Source of the DNA: JAKAFX01 sp049965715
GTDB lineage: Archaea > Thermoplasmatota > Thermoplasmata > Thermoplasmatales > Thermoplasmataceae
Length of the DNA stretch: 64,000 nt
Direction: 5' to 3'
Assembly: GCA_049965715.1 (NCBI GenBank)
Contig: JBMFWA010000008.1
Span: forward strand, 8,644 to 72,643
Of this stretch, positions 35,389 through 44,692 are shown one piece after another. Both the position numbers and the translations under genes were made by a program. The notes under the pieces were generated by a model that saw nothing but the letters and a program-made list of their open reading frames with translations, did not search any database and was not told the DNA's origin. Every line of letters starts with the position of its first letter. Positions within the stretch are counted from its first letter, which is position 1.

Positions 35389-35945
35389 GGAATGCGATCG
35401 TAGATATCCTTGATGAGACTGGTGGACTTCCTTCTGAATTCATCCAGTGTACTGTCATTGACTATCATGTAGTCGGAAAGAGCGATCACTTTTCCAATGC
35501 CCCAGTTGAGTTCCCTGTTGTCTCTCGCAATAAGGCCTTCCATATCATGTATATCATCAGGCCTGTTTCTCTTCAGAATTCGCTGCAATCTCGTCATTCT
35601 GTTCGCAAATATAGCAATAATGCTGAAATTTTCAGCGTTTCTGGAGAAGTAATCAGCTTCCTCATAATTCCTTATACCGTCTATAATGAACAGCTTGTGA
35701 TCCCCTATCAGATCATATGTTCTCCTGGCCCAGACATCCATTCCATGCCTCTCTCTTTCCCCTGAGGCGAATTTTCCTATTTCAGAATCGTTGAGGAAAA
35801 CTCTGTTTTTTGATGCATAGGTCCTGACAGTATTTCCCATATGATAATCCTGAAACCCAAAATTCTTTGCGACCTTTATGAACTCATCCTTTCCGGAACC
35901 GGGCATGCCTGTTACGGAGAGTATAATCCTCTTTTCATTCGCCAA
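35385..35945 (-). CDS. P-loop nucleotide kinase-like protein (UPF0200 / dephospho-CoA-kinase-like)
   Basis: About 186 residues. Walker A is in SVTGMPGSGKDEF; later IDGIRNYEEADYFS and RNRPDDIHDMEGLIARDNREL match archaeal P-loop proteins of the UPF0200 group, distantly related to dephospho-CoA kinase. The true substrate is unknown. The frame is open to an ATG at 35999, but that adds a basic segment overlapping the upstream gene by 65 nt; TTG 35945 gives a family-like N-terminus (ANEKRIILSVTGMPG) and an 11-nt overlap. Confidence 0.75.
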   Translation of the reverse strand: MANEKRIILSVTGMPGSGKDEFIKVAKNFGFQDYHMGNTVRTYASKNRVFLNDSEIGKFASGERERHGMDVWARRTYDLIGDHKLFIIDGIRNYEEADYFSRNAENFSIIAIFANRMTRLQRILKRNRPDDIHDMEGLIARDNRELNWGIGKVIALSDYMIVNDSTLDEFRRKSTSLIKDIYDRIP

Positions 35946-36243
35946 AGATGAATCCCAGTCCCTCGTCCGCCTTCTTTTCTTCGTCACGGAATTTTTCATA
36001 TATTGCTCTGGATCTGTCCTCAGGAATTTGCGATATGGAATCTCCCGCGATTTCTCTCACTCTTGAAAGAGCGTCCTGACTTCCCTCGATTATAAGCACA
36101 AGCTCATCCTCCGGTAGCCCATAAAGAGGACCATCCCTGAAATTGATGGACTGCCTTCCCACAACGTCGTCGGCCATCAAATTGTCTATGACTCCTTTCT
36201 TGAGTTTTTTAAGAGAAAATACCAGGTACATGAAATTCCCCAT
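35935..36243 (-). CDS. Small conserved-looking protein, unknown function
   Basis: 102 residues. The predicted order strand-helix-strand-strand-helix (YLVFSLKKLKK, DDVVGRQSINF, DELVLIIEGSQDALSRVREIAGD) suggests a ferredoxin-like alpha/beta fold, followed by a charged helix and a GLGFIFGE ending. I do not recognise the family. It lies between cgi121 and the P-loop kinase gene, overlaps the latter, and is read in the same direction, so it is probably part of a lonB-cgi121 operon. Confidence 0.6.
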   Translation of the reverse strand: MGNFMYLVFSLKKLKKGVIDNLMADDVVGRQSINFRDGPLYGLPEDELVLIIEGSQDALSRVREIAGDSISQIPEDRSRAIYEKFRDEEKKADEGLGFIFGE

Positions 36244-36286
36244 ATCAAGGACGTAATTATATCTTGTTTGTATTCAACCGGAATAC

Positions 36287-36742
36287 CTAACTGGATATTC
36301 CCGATGAATTTATGAGCATGAATCTGGCTCTGGACAGATTCATGAATGTATCAACATCTCTTGAATGGTCCTTCTCTGGTAGCAGCGGCTTATTGACTTG
36401 AACCACAGAATCAAATGAATTTATAAAATCTTCAAGATCTTTTTTATCGCTGTAAACACAGAGATATTCAGACTCTCTTCTGCTTAATCCCACTCTTTCC
36501 TCGGCAACCTTAATCTGGTTTGTTCCTGCAAGCAGCAGCATAAGAAGAATTCCATCGTCCTCTATGTTCACCTTATCCCTGATCTGATCCATCATGTCCA
36601 CTGCTATGCGAACCTGTTCCTCGGAGATCAGAAAACTGCATCTGAGAAGCTGAAATATTGATTTCCTTGATCTGGAGAATTCAATTATGCGTTCTACACT
36701 GGTCCCTTCCAACAGTTTCAAGTAAGCAAAATCAAACTGCAT
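36287..36742 (-). CDS. cgi121: KEOPS complex subunit Cgi121 (probable)
   Basis: 151 residues. LLAGTNQIKVAEERVGLSR resembles the Cgi121 segment that binds the 3'-CCA end of tRNA and stimulates Bud32 in the KEOPS t6A-synthesis complex; the N-terminal FAYLKLLEG and the helical region after it fit as well. Similarity is moderate. Another KEOPS subunit, Pcc1, is at 50.6 kb; Kae1 and Bud32 are outside the window. It overlaps the end of lonB by 11 nt. Confidence 0.6.
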   Translation of the reverse strand: MQFDFAYLKLLEGTSVERIIEFSRSRKSIFQLLRCSFLISEEQVRIAVDMMDQIRDKVNIEDDGILLMLLLAGTNQIKVAEERVGLSRRESEYLCVYSDKKDLEDFINSFDSVVQVNKPLLPEKDHSRDVDTFMNLSRARFMLINSSGISS

Positions 36743-38690
36743 TGGGTCCCTGTCGTCCAGATATTTTGCTGCTTCCCACCTTGTTAGGATTCAGAATATC
36801 AGAAACCTTGTCGAAGAAAGTCTTTCTCTCCGGTGTTGACTCCAGTGCATATTGAAGGACCTCCATTATAGTGGAAACTGGAATTATTTCTATCTTGTCC
36901 TTGTGTGATTCATCCAGGATTATATCTCCCAGGTTGGATTCCGGGACAATGACCTTTTTCAAACCGGTTTCTATCGCAGCTTCAACCTTGGCAGTCACGC
37001 CTCCGACCGGAAGAACATTTCCCCTGACGCTCAATGATCCGGTCATGGCAATGGACTGATCCACTGGAATTTCCTCTATGGCTGATATGACTGCAGTGGC
37101 AATTGACACGCTGGCCGAATCCCCTTCAACTCCTTCATATGTGCCTATAAACTGTATGTGTATATCCATGTCAGAGATGTCCTTTCCCGATATCTTCTTG
37201 AATACTGCTGAAACGTTTTGCACAGCTTCCTTGGCTATATCGCCAAGTTTTCCGGTAGCTACCACGCTACCGTTACCCTTGTGCTGTGAAGGCGTGACCT
37301 CTGCGACTATGGGCATAACTATTCCCGTATAATCTGCCATACCTGTATCTGCACCGACCACTGCAAGGCCGTTTACCATGCCTATTGCACTTCCCTCTGT
37401 CCTGAAAGTCTTGTAGAGTTTCTTAACCTCGACCGACCTGTCTGCGACCTGCTGCTCCAGGGGCTTGCTGAGGCTCTTGGCGGAAGTAACATGCTTTGCT
37501 GTAACAAGATCAGCTTTCTCGGTCACAGCTATATCCCCTGCAACCCTTATGAGGCCACCAAGTTCTCTGAGTCTGAGGGTCAATTTTCCCTTCCTTCCGG
37601 ACCTCTTCTGAGCTTCCTTTATCACCTCTATGATCGCGGATTCATCGAAGTGAGGGATCTTCTTGTCTTTGGTCACCTCCTGTGCAATGAACTGTATGAG
37701 TTTTTTCCTGTTCTCATCATTGTCGTCCATGGTGCTCTGAACATATACCTCGTACCCGTATCCCCTTATTCTCGATCTGAGGGCGGGATGCATTCCCTGA
37801 ACGGCGTCAAGGTTCCCGGCCGCCACTAGCACAAAATCGCATGGAACCGGTTCTGTCTGCACCATGGCTCCGGCACTTCTCTCACTCTGTCCTGAAATTG
37901 AAAATTTCTTTTCCTGCATTGCAGTCAGGAGGGCCTGCTGGCTCTCTAGCCTGAGTAAATTTATCTCGTCTACAAACAACACTCCACGGTGTGCTTTGTG
38001 TATGTTACCAGCCTCGACACGCTCGTGTGCGGGAGTTTCAAGTCCGCCGGACTGAAACGGGTCGTGCCTTACGTCTCCAAGGAGTGCTCCTGAATGGGCA
38101 CCCGTCGAATCAACAAATGGAGGCTTGTCGTTCGGTGTATGAGAAACGAGAATCTTTGGTGCCATGCTTCTTTCCATTCTGAAGGCCGGATTGAAAGCAA
38201 GAGCCATATAGAGTACTGCTGCTGCTATCAGTGCCATAAAGGCTATAACGTAATCATTCAGGAATATTGCAAGCAGTATTCCCCCAAAAAAGACCGTCAA
38301 TATAACGAGGAGAAGACCTCTAGACCTCTCTTTCTTGTCCCTTTCAGCTTTTATCTGGTACTGCTTCACTATTTCTTTTCCCTTTCCAGCTGGAAAAGTC
38401 TTAATTCTTGGCCTGTTGGAGTCTTCAGGATTTGGAAAAACAACGATGTCCTCAAGATCCTCCTTTGGAAGAAAATCAGTCATTGACTGTGCAAGCATTG
38501 ACTTGCCAGTCCCGGGATCACCTATCAGTAGAACATGCCTCTTTTGTATGGCGGCTTTCTTTACAACATATGCGGCTTCATCCTGGCCTATAACCTGATC
38601 GTACAATATCTTGGGAACAGGAACCTCTTTCGTAGAAGCTATATTTTGCTTCTTAACCCAAGATTCCACGTCTTCTAAAGTGTCGCTCAC
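36732..38690 (-). CDS. lonB: Membrane-anchored ATP-dependent protease LonB
   Basis: Archaeal Lon that degrades unfolded proteins at the membrane. Walker A GDPGTGKS is at 57-64; two adjacent membrane segments (about 124-166) are inserted before GVLFVDEINLL (Walker B), the LonB hallmark. The protease domain has the Ser525-Lys568 dyad in GVEGDSAS and GGVTAKVEAA. Start codon GTG at 38690. Length (652) is normal. Transcribed with cgi121 and two small genes downstream. Confidence 0.95.
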   Translation of the reverse strand: MSDTLEDVESWVKKQNIASTKEVPVPKILYDQVIGQDEAAYVVKKAAIQKRHVLLIGDPGTGKSMLAQSMTDFLPKEDLEDIVVFPNPEDSNRPRIKTFPAGKGKEIVKQYQIKAERDKKERSRGLLLVILTVFFGGILLAIFLNDYVIAFMALIAAAVLYMALAFNPAFRMERSMAPKILVSHTPNDKPPFVDSTGAHSGALLGDVRHDPFQSGGLETPAHERVEAGNIHKAHRGVLFVDEINLLRLESQQALLTAMQEKKFSISGQSERSAGAMVQTEPVPCDFVLVAAGNLDAVQGMHPALRSRIRGYGYEVYVQSTMDDNDENRKKLIQFIAQEVTKDKKIPHFDESAIIEVIKEAQKRSGRKGKLTLRLRELGGLIRVAGDIAVTEKADLVTAKHVTSAKSLSKPLEQQVADRSVEVKKLYKTFRTEGSAIGMVNGLAVVGADTGMADYTGIVMPIVAEVTPSQHKGNGSVVATGKLGDIAKEAVQNVSAVFKKISGKDISDMDIHIQFIGTYEGVEGDSASVSIATAVISAIEEIPVDQSIAMTGSLSVRGNVLPVGGVTAKVEAAIETGLKKVIVPESNLGDIILDESHKDKIEIIPVSTIMEVLQYALESTPERKTFFDKVSDILNPNKVGSSKISGRQGPNAV

Positions 38691-38968
38691 AATATTGACA
38701 TTGAATCTACTGATTAATACTTTTGCAAAATTTTTTAGTATTTTTCAAAGTGTGGAAATAATCCATAGCACTATCCTTTCGGATAAATTATGATGTTACT
38801 TGCTAGCCAGAATCAGGAACTATATTTTGAAAACGTCCGTTATCGCATGTGTGTCGGATCAATTCCACTGAGATTATCCAGCTTTTAATGCGTTTCTTAG
38901 CACATGAACCGTGCATGCTGGTATGTGTCAAGATTAAGATATGCGTGTTGGATATGGATGTGTAGTTT

Positions 38969-40045
38969 ATGTCGTTCACGTTTGGGAAAAATATCGGTCT
39001 CACAATCTTTGGAGAATCACACGGAACACTGGTGGGTGGAACTCTTGACGGATTGCCCGCAGGCATCAGAATAGATACAGCAAACATTAAAATGTGGACT
39101 GATAGAAGGCGGCCTGCCCAGAGTTTTCTCACAACTCAGAGAAAGGAGGATGATTCAGTCGAGATCGTAAGCGGTGTAGATAATGAATACACCAATGGCG
39201 GACCGTTAACTGTTCTCATAAGAAACAGGGATACAGTACCTGATCATTATGAAGAGATCAGAAACAAACCAAGGCCCGGTCATGGAGACCTGACAATGCT
39301 TTACAGGTATGGTGAGCATAGACCGTATTCTGGTGGAGGATTCATTTCCGGGAGGATGACGGCACCTCTTGTAGCCCTTGGATCTATTACGCTCGAAATG
39401 CTTCAGAGGAAAGGTATACTGCTGAATTCCTTCATTGATTCAATGGGTCCCATCTCGCTCAACAGAAATGAGGATCCAGAGGAATCTGCATACTCGTTTA
39501 TTTCCAGAATTCCTGACAGAACGAAGGATGCAGAGGCTCAGCAATTGATAAAGAAATTGCTCGGAGATGGTGACAGCATAGGCGCCACGATTAGAACGCT
39601 GGTATACGGTATTCCCGAAGGTGTCGGAAATCCTTTTTTCGATTCCGTGGAGAGCATGATTTCCCACGCAATGTTTTCCATTCCTGGGCTAAAGGGCATC
39701 GAATTTGGGTCTGGCTTCGCTTTCTCCTCAATGAAGGGATCGGATGCTAGTGATCCTTTCACCTATAATGGTAAAAAAATTATAACAACTTCAAACCATA
39801 ATGGTGGAATCCTTGGCGGTATCACCAACGGCATGCCTGTTGTCTTCAGGGTTGTCATGAAACCTACCTCATCCATAAGAATATCCCAGAAAACAGTCAA
39901 TCTCCAAACCATGAAAGATGATGAGATTTCAGTCAGGGGAAGGCATGATCCCTGCATCGGAATACGCGCAGTTCCTGTAGTACAGACACTCACCTCCGTG
40001 GTGCTTGCTGACCTGCTTATGGGAACAGGATTTGATTTTAAATGA
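38969..40045 (+). CDS. aroC: Chorismate synthase
   Basis: Last step of the shikimate pathway, EPSP to chorismate, FMN-dependent. Signatures: FGESHGTLVGGTLDGLPAG, RRRPAQSFLTTQRKE, RPGHGDLTMLYRYGEHRPYSGGGFISGRMTAP, and NHNGGILGGITNGMP with the C-terminal GRHDPCIGIRAVPV. Length 358 is normal. It stands apart from other aro genes here and overlaps the DUF2070 gene tail-to-tail by 8 nt. Confidence 0.95.
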   Translation: MSFTFGKNIGLTIFGESHGTLVGGTLDGLPAGIRIDTANIKMWTDRRRPAQSFLTTQRKEDDSVEIVSGVDNEYTNGGPLTVLIRNRDTVPDHYEEIRNKPRPGHGDLTMLYRYGEHRPYSGGGFISGRMTAPLVALGSITLEMLQRKGILLNSFIDSMGPISLNRNEDPEESAYSFISRIPDRTKDAEAQQLIKKLLGDGDSIGATIRTLVYGIPEGVGNPFFDSVESMISHAMFSIPGLKGIEFGSGFAFSSMKGSDASDPFTYNGKKIITTSNHNGGILGGITNGMPVVFRVVMKPTSSIRISQKTVNLQTMKDDEISVRGRHDPCIGIRAVPVVQTLTSVVLADLLMGTGFDFK

Positions 40046-41777
40046 TGCTCATAAGATATGTGAATGCAAGTATGGCAACTATGAGAGAAGGTATGAAATC
40101 CAGCAGAAGTAGATATTTTGCCCTTCTAATTGAAGAGAAAACCACATTTTGCAGTTTCTGGAATATTTCCTTCTCTCCCATGTGAACCTTCACGTTGCTT
40201 GAACCGTGGTATAACTTGACTTTTTGCAGTGATGATTTAGCCTGAATCACTGCATCCACAATTAATTCCACTATAAGTTCCGGATTGTCCCTCTGACCCA
40301 GCGGGTTCATGTCGAGAGTATTTTTGTTGACATAGTGATTGTCGGTTGTGTAAATTTCGACGTTGTCTATTTCCTCTTTAAGCAACTTCCTGCTTTCATC
40401 TATAATCTCCCTCAATATATTGTTTGAATCCGTGAGTACATATGCATTGTACTTCTCACCCGTCCTTATCACAACCGCCTGGACCCCAAGTTTTCCCAAT
40501 CCTGCCGTCTCTGTAAAGGTCCTGCCATATCCCATAGAGAAGTCTAAGGTTGTATCCATTTTTTTGAATTCCCTGATTGATGGAGGTATCAAAAAAGAAA
40601 GGTCATTAAGAGAGCTTGAACCATGTGAAAAAAAGTTCTGTGCATCAATGATAAGCGAATCTCTGGCGCCAGATTCCTTGAGAGCGGACATCATTTTCAT
40701 TCCTTCCTCCAGTTCTATATCGTCAAATGCCCTGTTTTCCGGTATAATCGCACAAAGCAGAACGTCCCCGAATCTCTGTAGCCCCATTTTGATTCTTCCA
40801 ACATTCAGTTTCTTGAATCTAGATATTCCAGATATCTCCTCCTCCAGCTCCATTGCGCTTCTAACGCCCTCTGCTATACTATCCACATCCAAGTCATCCC
40901 TGCAGTTATTGCTGTTCGTTGTTGCTGTGTGGAACACCATGATCTCCGGTGTTATATCTGAAAGCCTGATGAGAAGTTTTTCAGGCAGATTGCTTGATCC
41001 CACACTTCCGAATGGTCCAGGATGAACATAAGGAAACACCATCAGCAGTTTCCTTTCACCTTCCGGAGATTTAACGTCGATGATGCTGATAGGGACCTCC
41101 CTTTCGAGACTGTAAAGCTGATAGAAAAAATCCAGTCCTTCATGGTTACTGCTGTTCATGGTGTGAAGGTTGAGAAACATGTTCATCACTTTTACAGGGC
41201 TCTGTCCAAATTCCCTCTTGAAGTCACCCATTGTCCAGTTTGCATAGACATAGCCTGCGAATGCGAATATGATCATTGCGATAGTGGTTGAAATAGCCAT
41301 TGAATAGATCAGCGTCACTGAGAATGCAGTGATTATTGTTATCGACGGATAGACCAGAGCTGGAAGAATAGCCCTCCTGAAATTATCGCCATAATATACA
41401 TAGTAAACCATGGATCTGACAAAGGCTGTCAGTGTGAAAGAAAATGTCAGTAGGGCAATGCCACTTATATTCATGAAATGAAACGCGAAAAGAGCCCAGA
41501 AAAATATTGTAGACAGGCCAAGCGTGAAAAAGTTGAGGTAGACTATTCTCCTGAAGGGAAAGAAGAAATTCCATTTTCTGGTAACAGCCAGATCAGCATA
41601 AGAACCAAGAAGGAAGCTGGCTAATATTATAACCGAGGTCTCTAATATCTTCTTTGTGAACAGGATATCGATAAGTGTGATGATAATGAGCGGTACCGGA
41701 TAGTACCTGAATTTAGGTGCTCTCCTCAAAAATGCAGATAAGTCAGCGAATGTCCTGGAAGTTCTATCGTTATCCAA
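40038..41777 (-). CDS. DUF2070 family membrane protein
   Basis: 579 residues. The N-terminal half has about six hydrophobic segments (30-180), then a soluble alpha/beta domain with the family mark FPYVHPGPFGSVGSSNLPEK (248-267), VFHTATTNSNNCRDDL and IIDAQNFFSHG, and a final hydrophobic hairpin near the C-terminus. The His/Asp/Asn-rich motifs suggest a metal-dependent hydrolase-like site on the cytoplasmic side, but no biochemical role is known to me. Confidence 0.8.
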   Translation of the reverse strand: MDNDRTSRTFADLSAFLRRAPKFRYYPVPLIIITLIDILFTKKILETSVIILASFLLGSYADLAVTRKWNFFFPFRRIVYLNFFTLGLSTIFFWALFAFHFMNISGIALLTFSFTLTAFVRSMVYYVYYGDNFRRAILPALVYPSITIITAFSVTLIYSMAISTTIAMIIFAFAGYVYANWTMGDFKREFGQSPVKVMNMFLNLHTMNSSNHEGLDFFYQLYSLEREVPISIIDVKSPEGERKLLMVFPYVHPGPFGSVGSSNLPEKLLIRLSDITPEIMVFHTATTNSNNCRDDLDVDSIAEGVRSAMELEEEISGISRFKKLNVGRIKMGLQRFGDVLLCAIIPENRAFDDIELEEGMKMMSALKESGARDSLIIDAQNFFSHGSSSLNDLSFLIPPSIREFKKMDTTLDFSMGYGRTFTETAGLGKLGVQAVVIRTGEKYNAYVLTDSNNILREIIDESRKLLKEEIDNVEIYTTDNHYVNKNTLDMNPLGQRDNPELIVELIVDAVIQAKSSLQKVKLYHGSSNVKVHMGEKEIFQKLQNVVFSSIRRAKYLLLLDFIPSLIVAILAFTYLMSII

Positions 41778-41827
41778 CGTGTCGTGATCTGTCTGACATA
41801 GATAATCCTTTGTGGGAAAAATAATGA

Positions 41828-42898
41828 TTAGCGAAAAACTGTCTTCACGATCCTGGTTTCTCCATAACCGATGATGACCCTAAGGTATTTTGGTATATGA
41901 TCCGCAGGGAAATCTATGTCGACATAGAGACTGCGGATCCTGTCCATTTTTAACCTTGATGCTATTACGATGAGATTCTCGAACCCAACCCGTTCCATCA
42001 CTTTGCCCGTTATCTGCCTGTTTCCTCTTCCCAGCAGAAATCCCTGATCTCCAAGGGGAGAGACAATTATGAAGGAGGGTTCACTGCTGAACTTTATGAG
42101 ATCATTCTCGCTGGCATCCAGCATGATAACGCTTCCGTTCTTAATCACATCAATCCCAAGCAGATCAGGTTTTCCACCGAAATTCTTTGTTATTGCCTTG
42201 CATGTAGATCCTGGCCCAACGAAATAAAAGGCATCTTTTTTCATGTTCTCGATGACAAAATCCACTATTCCCGAAATGTCGTCTGCCTGGACCTCAGATT
42301 TGGAGACCCTTGGGGAAGAGGAGTCTCCAATTACCTGCAAATCGCCAAAATAATTTATATGGAAACCTTGGCCCTTGAAATAACCTGCATCAAGGTCTGC
42401 TACTTCGCCCCTGTAAATCTCGAATCCTTCCCCCTGTATGAACTTTTTAAAAAGATCTGCAGCATGATTGAAGTTGAGTGCGTATACTGAACTGTACATC
42501 TTAATGCCCGCCGGAATGCCCAGGACAGGAATTCTCTCCCCAATGGCTGAAAATATATCCCTGGCAGTACCGTCGCCGCCAACAAATACCAGGAGATCAC
42601 ATCCCCTGGAGTATGCGACCTTCGCGAATTCGATTGTATCCAGGCCGGTCGTTGTCTTTCCAGGTCTGGTGATTATCTCAAATGAAAAACCATATTTTGC
42701 AAGTGAATCTTCTCCCATTATACCTGCCGGCGCAAGAAATGCCACGTCTGAACCTACTATGCTTTGAAGAAATTTTTCGCCTTCAATGACAGAGTGGGAA
42801 TTGCCGGACAATCCGTTCATCGAGTCAGAGTCTTTCAGATTGAGCGCGAGTCCAGAACCTGCTATGGGATTTATCATAAATGCAATTCTTTTTACCAA
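41828..42898 (-). CDS. NAD-kinase-like / ATP-NAD kinase family protein (COG3199 type)
   Basis: 356 residues. FMINPIAGSG at the N-terminus and the diacylglycerol/NAD-kinase motif GGDGTARDIFSAIG (GGDGT at 107-111), followed by VLGIPAGIKMYSSVYA, identify the archaeal branch of the ATP-NAD kinase superfamily. The GYGETRIVKTVFR ending is family-like. NAD phosphorylation is likely but another small-molecule kinase role is possible. It is a single gene between two membrane-protein genes. Confidence 0.8.
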   Translation of the reverse strand: MVKRIAFMINPIAGSGLALNLKDSDSMNGLSGNSHSVIEGEKFLQSIVGSDVAFLAPAGIMGEDSLAKYGFSFEIITRPGKTTTGLDTIEFAKVAYSRGCDLLVFVGGDGTARDIFSAIGERIPVLGIPAGIKMYSSVYALNFNHAADLFKKFIQGEGFEIYRGEVADLDAGYFKGQGFHINYFGDLQVIGDSSSPRVSKSEVQADDISGIVDFVIENMKKDAFYFVGPGSTCKAITKNFGGKPDLLGIDVIKNGSVIMLDASENDLIKFSSEPSFIIVSPLGDQGFLLGRGNRQITGKVMERVGFENLIVIASRLKMDRIRSLYVDIDFPADHIPKYLRVIIGYGETRIVKTVFR

Positions 42899-42960
42899 AT
42901 CGCTTCACGGAACACCAGATATTTGCAATTTATTTATGTTTCCTTAATTTTCAAAACCTT

Positions 42961-44679
42961 TCATGATGAATAAAAATTGATGACTGCAGCATTCATGTCC
43001 TGGCCGACAAATGCAATGGTGACTCCAGACCTGATACTGTTGAACATGACACTCATGTTGACGGTTTCCCCCGGAGAAATATAAAATGCATATGGTGAAA
43101 GTAATCCTGAAACAGTTTTACCACCCTGAATATAAGTGACATTTGAAAATGTCATTGTGAAATTAAGCGGAGATTGCGAGAACATGTACATGGCCACGCC
43201 GGTTACTGCATCTCCTGAATTGTATAGCGAAATGTGATATGTTTGCCCGGTAACCACAGGAAAAGTAACGGGATTGACCGAATGATCCACAGAAAGAGTT
43301 TTGCTCAGTCCTACTGCAGCAAGCTCAACAACCACAGAAACCTTTACCAGACCGGAATATGCAGTTATTGTGATATTATACAATCCAGTCTGGTTGATGC
43401 CCTGCGGAATAACGGTTATGTTGAAGTACCTTTCCTGTCCTGCATTGATTGTACCCGTGTCTCCGGAGACGTAAAAAGGGAATGACGGAGAAACTGAGAA
43501 AGACGGAGCATACGGGTTTTTTCCAGTGTTTATCACGCCCAGTTCGTACACAGCGATCGTACCGGCTCCCAACAGATCGATGGCAGAATGCGTGATAGGA
43601 GTTACTTCCATGCTGTTCATATAAGCGTGTGTTTGCACCGGGACTAATCCAAGCACCATAAGTACAACCACAGCAACGAAAATGGACCTGCCGAGAGCAC
43701 CTGGCCGGGAAATCGCATTCAGAGGCTCTGGGCTATGGTAACCAAGGAAGATGAGGAATATCGGCAGTATTATTAAAAATGGGAAGAACAGGCCGACAAT
43801 CACGAGAACCGCAATCGCCGGTAATTGAACCGTAGAAATCCTGTTTCCAAAAACACCCTTCCATAACAAACCCCCGTCCAGTGATCCAAGAGGCAGTGCA
43901 TTCAGTGAATTGACAATTGTACCAACCCAACCTGCAAATTCCACCGGGCTCATTATACCAGACGGAGGTGAAACAAGCCTGAGTACTGGCAAGAAGAGTA
44001 ATGGCTGTCCTACAGTGGCATAGACTGGTGATGATGATCCGCTGTAAATGATATTCTGCATCATTGGTAAAGATCCAAGGGCGATCAGAAAAAATGATGC
44101 GATATAGCCGAAAAGTATTGGAATGCCCCCTATTTCTACCATTGATTTTGAGTTGCTGTATGGTTTCCTGTTGATATTAACAGATCCTATAAAGCCAAGG
44201 GAGACTGGATTCGGTATAAATATGGGCATGGTATACTTTACGCCGTTCCGCTTTGCGGCTATCATTCTTCCAAACTCTTTGAAAAACATGAAGAATAGAA
44301 TCGGAAGAACAAAGAAAATCACAGAATAAATTAACGTGAGAACGGTTGAGCCCTGACTAAAAAAATCTTGAGTATAAAGGAAACCAACAAAAACAAGAGA
44401 TGCAACTGTCAGGACAAGGAAAATGGGCGAAAGGTTTCCTTTCCTTCCGTAATTTCCGCCCGCAGGTACAATGAATATTGAACTCCTATGTGATCCTGAG
44501 GTAAATGCAGTGTAACCAATCCTGTTCAGGTCCTCTACAAGATTATCGAAAAAATATTCTGGCATAGATCTGATATCTTCGACTAAAACCTCCAGCGAAT
44601 TTTCATCGACGCTAAGTTTTGAATAGTTATACCACTTTGCAACAATATTCCTTATCTTTTCGATCTCTGCCTCTTCCAT
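42961..44679 (-). CDS. Site-2-protease (M50) homologue lacking the HExxH motif, with extracytoplasmic domains
   Basis: 572 residues. A short N-terminal soluble domain (1-80) precedes an S2P-type membrane core: FFKEFGRMIAAKRNGVKYTMPIFIPNP aligns with the family HELGH...P-x-F-I-P region, but the metal site is KEFGR (134-138), without either histidine. NALPLGSLDGG (260-270) retains the third-ligand region with Asp268. Residues about 370-570 are beta-rich, Asn/Ser/Thr-rich CARDB-like repeats, probably outside the cell. It is likely a pseudoprotease that binds membrane substrates rather than cutting them. Confidence 0.75.
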   Translation of the reverse strand: MEEAEIEKIRNIVAKWYNYSKLSVDENSLEVLVEDIRSMPEYFFDNLVEDLNRIGYTAFTSGSHRSSIFIVPAGGNYGRKGNLSPIFLVLTVASLVFVGFLYTQDFFSQGSTVLTLIYSVIFFVLPILFFMFFKEFGRMIAAKRNGVKYTMPIFIPNPVSLGFIGSVNINRKPYSNSKSMVEIGGIPILFGYIASFFLIALGSLPMMQNIIYSGSSSPVYATVGQPLLFLPVLRLVSPPSGIMSPVEFAGWVGTIVNSLNALPLGSLDGGLLWKGVFGNRISTVQLPAIAVLVIVGLFFPFLIILPIFLIFLGYHSPEPLNAISRPGALGRSIFVAVVVLMVLGLVPVQTHAYMNSMEVTPITHSAIDLLGAGTIAVYELGVINTGKNPYAPSFSVSPSFPFYVSGDTGTINAGQERYFNITVIPQGINQTGLYNITITAYSGLVKVSVVVELAAVGLSKTLSVDHSVNPVTFPVVTGQTYHISLYNSGDAVTGVAMYMFSQSPLNFTMTFSNVTYIQGGKTVSGLLSPYAFYISPGETVNMSVMFNSIRSGVTIAFVGQDMNAAVINFYSS

Positions 44680-44692
44680 ATTTTCCTGAGAT

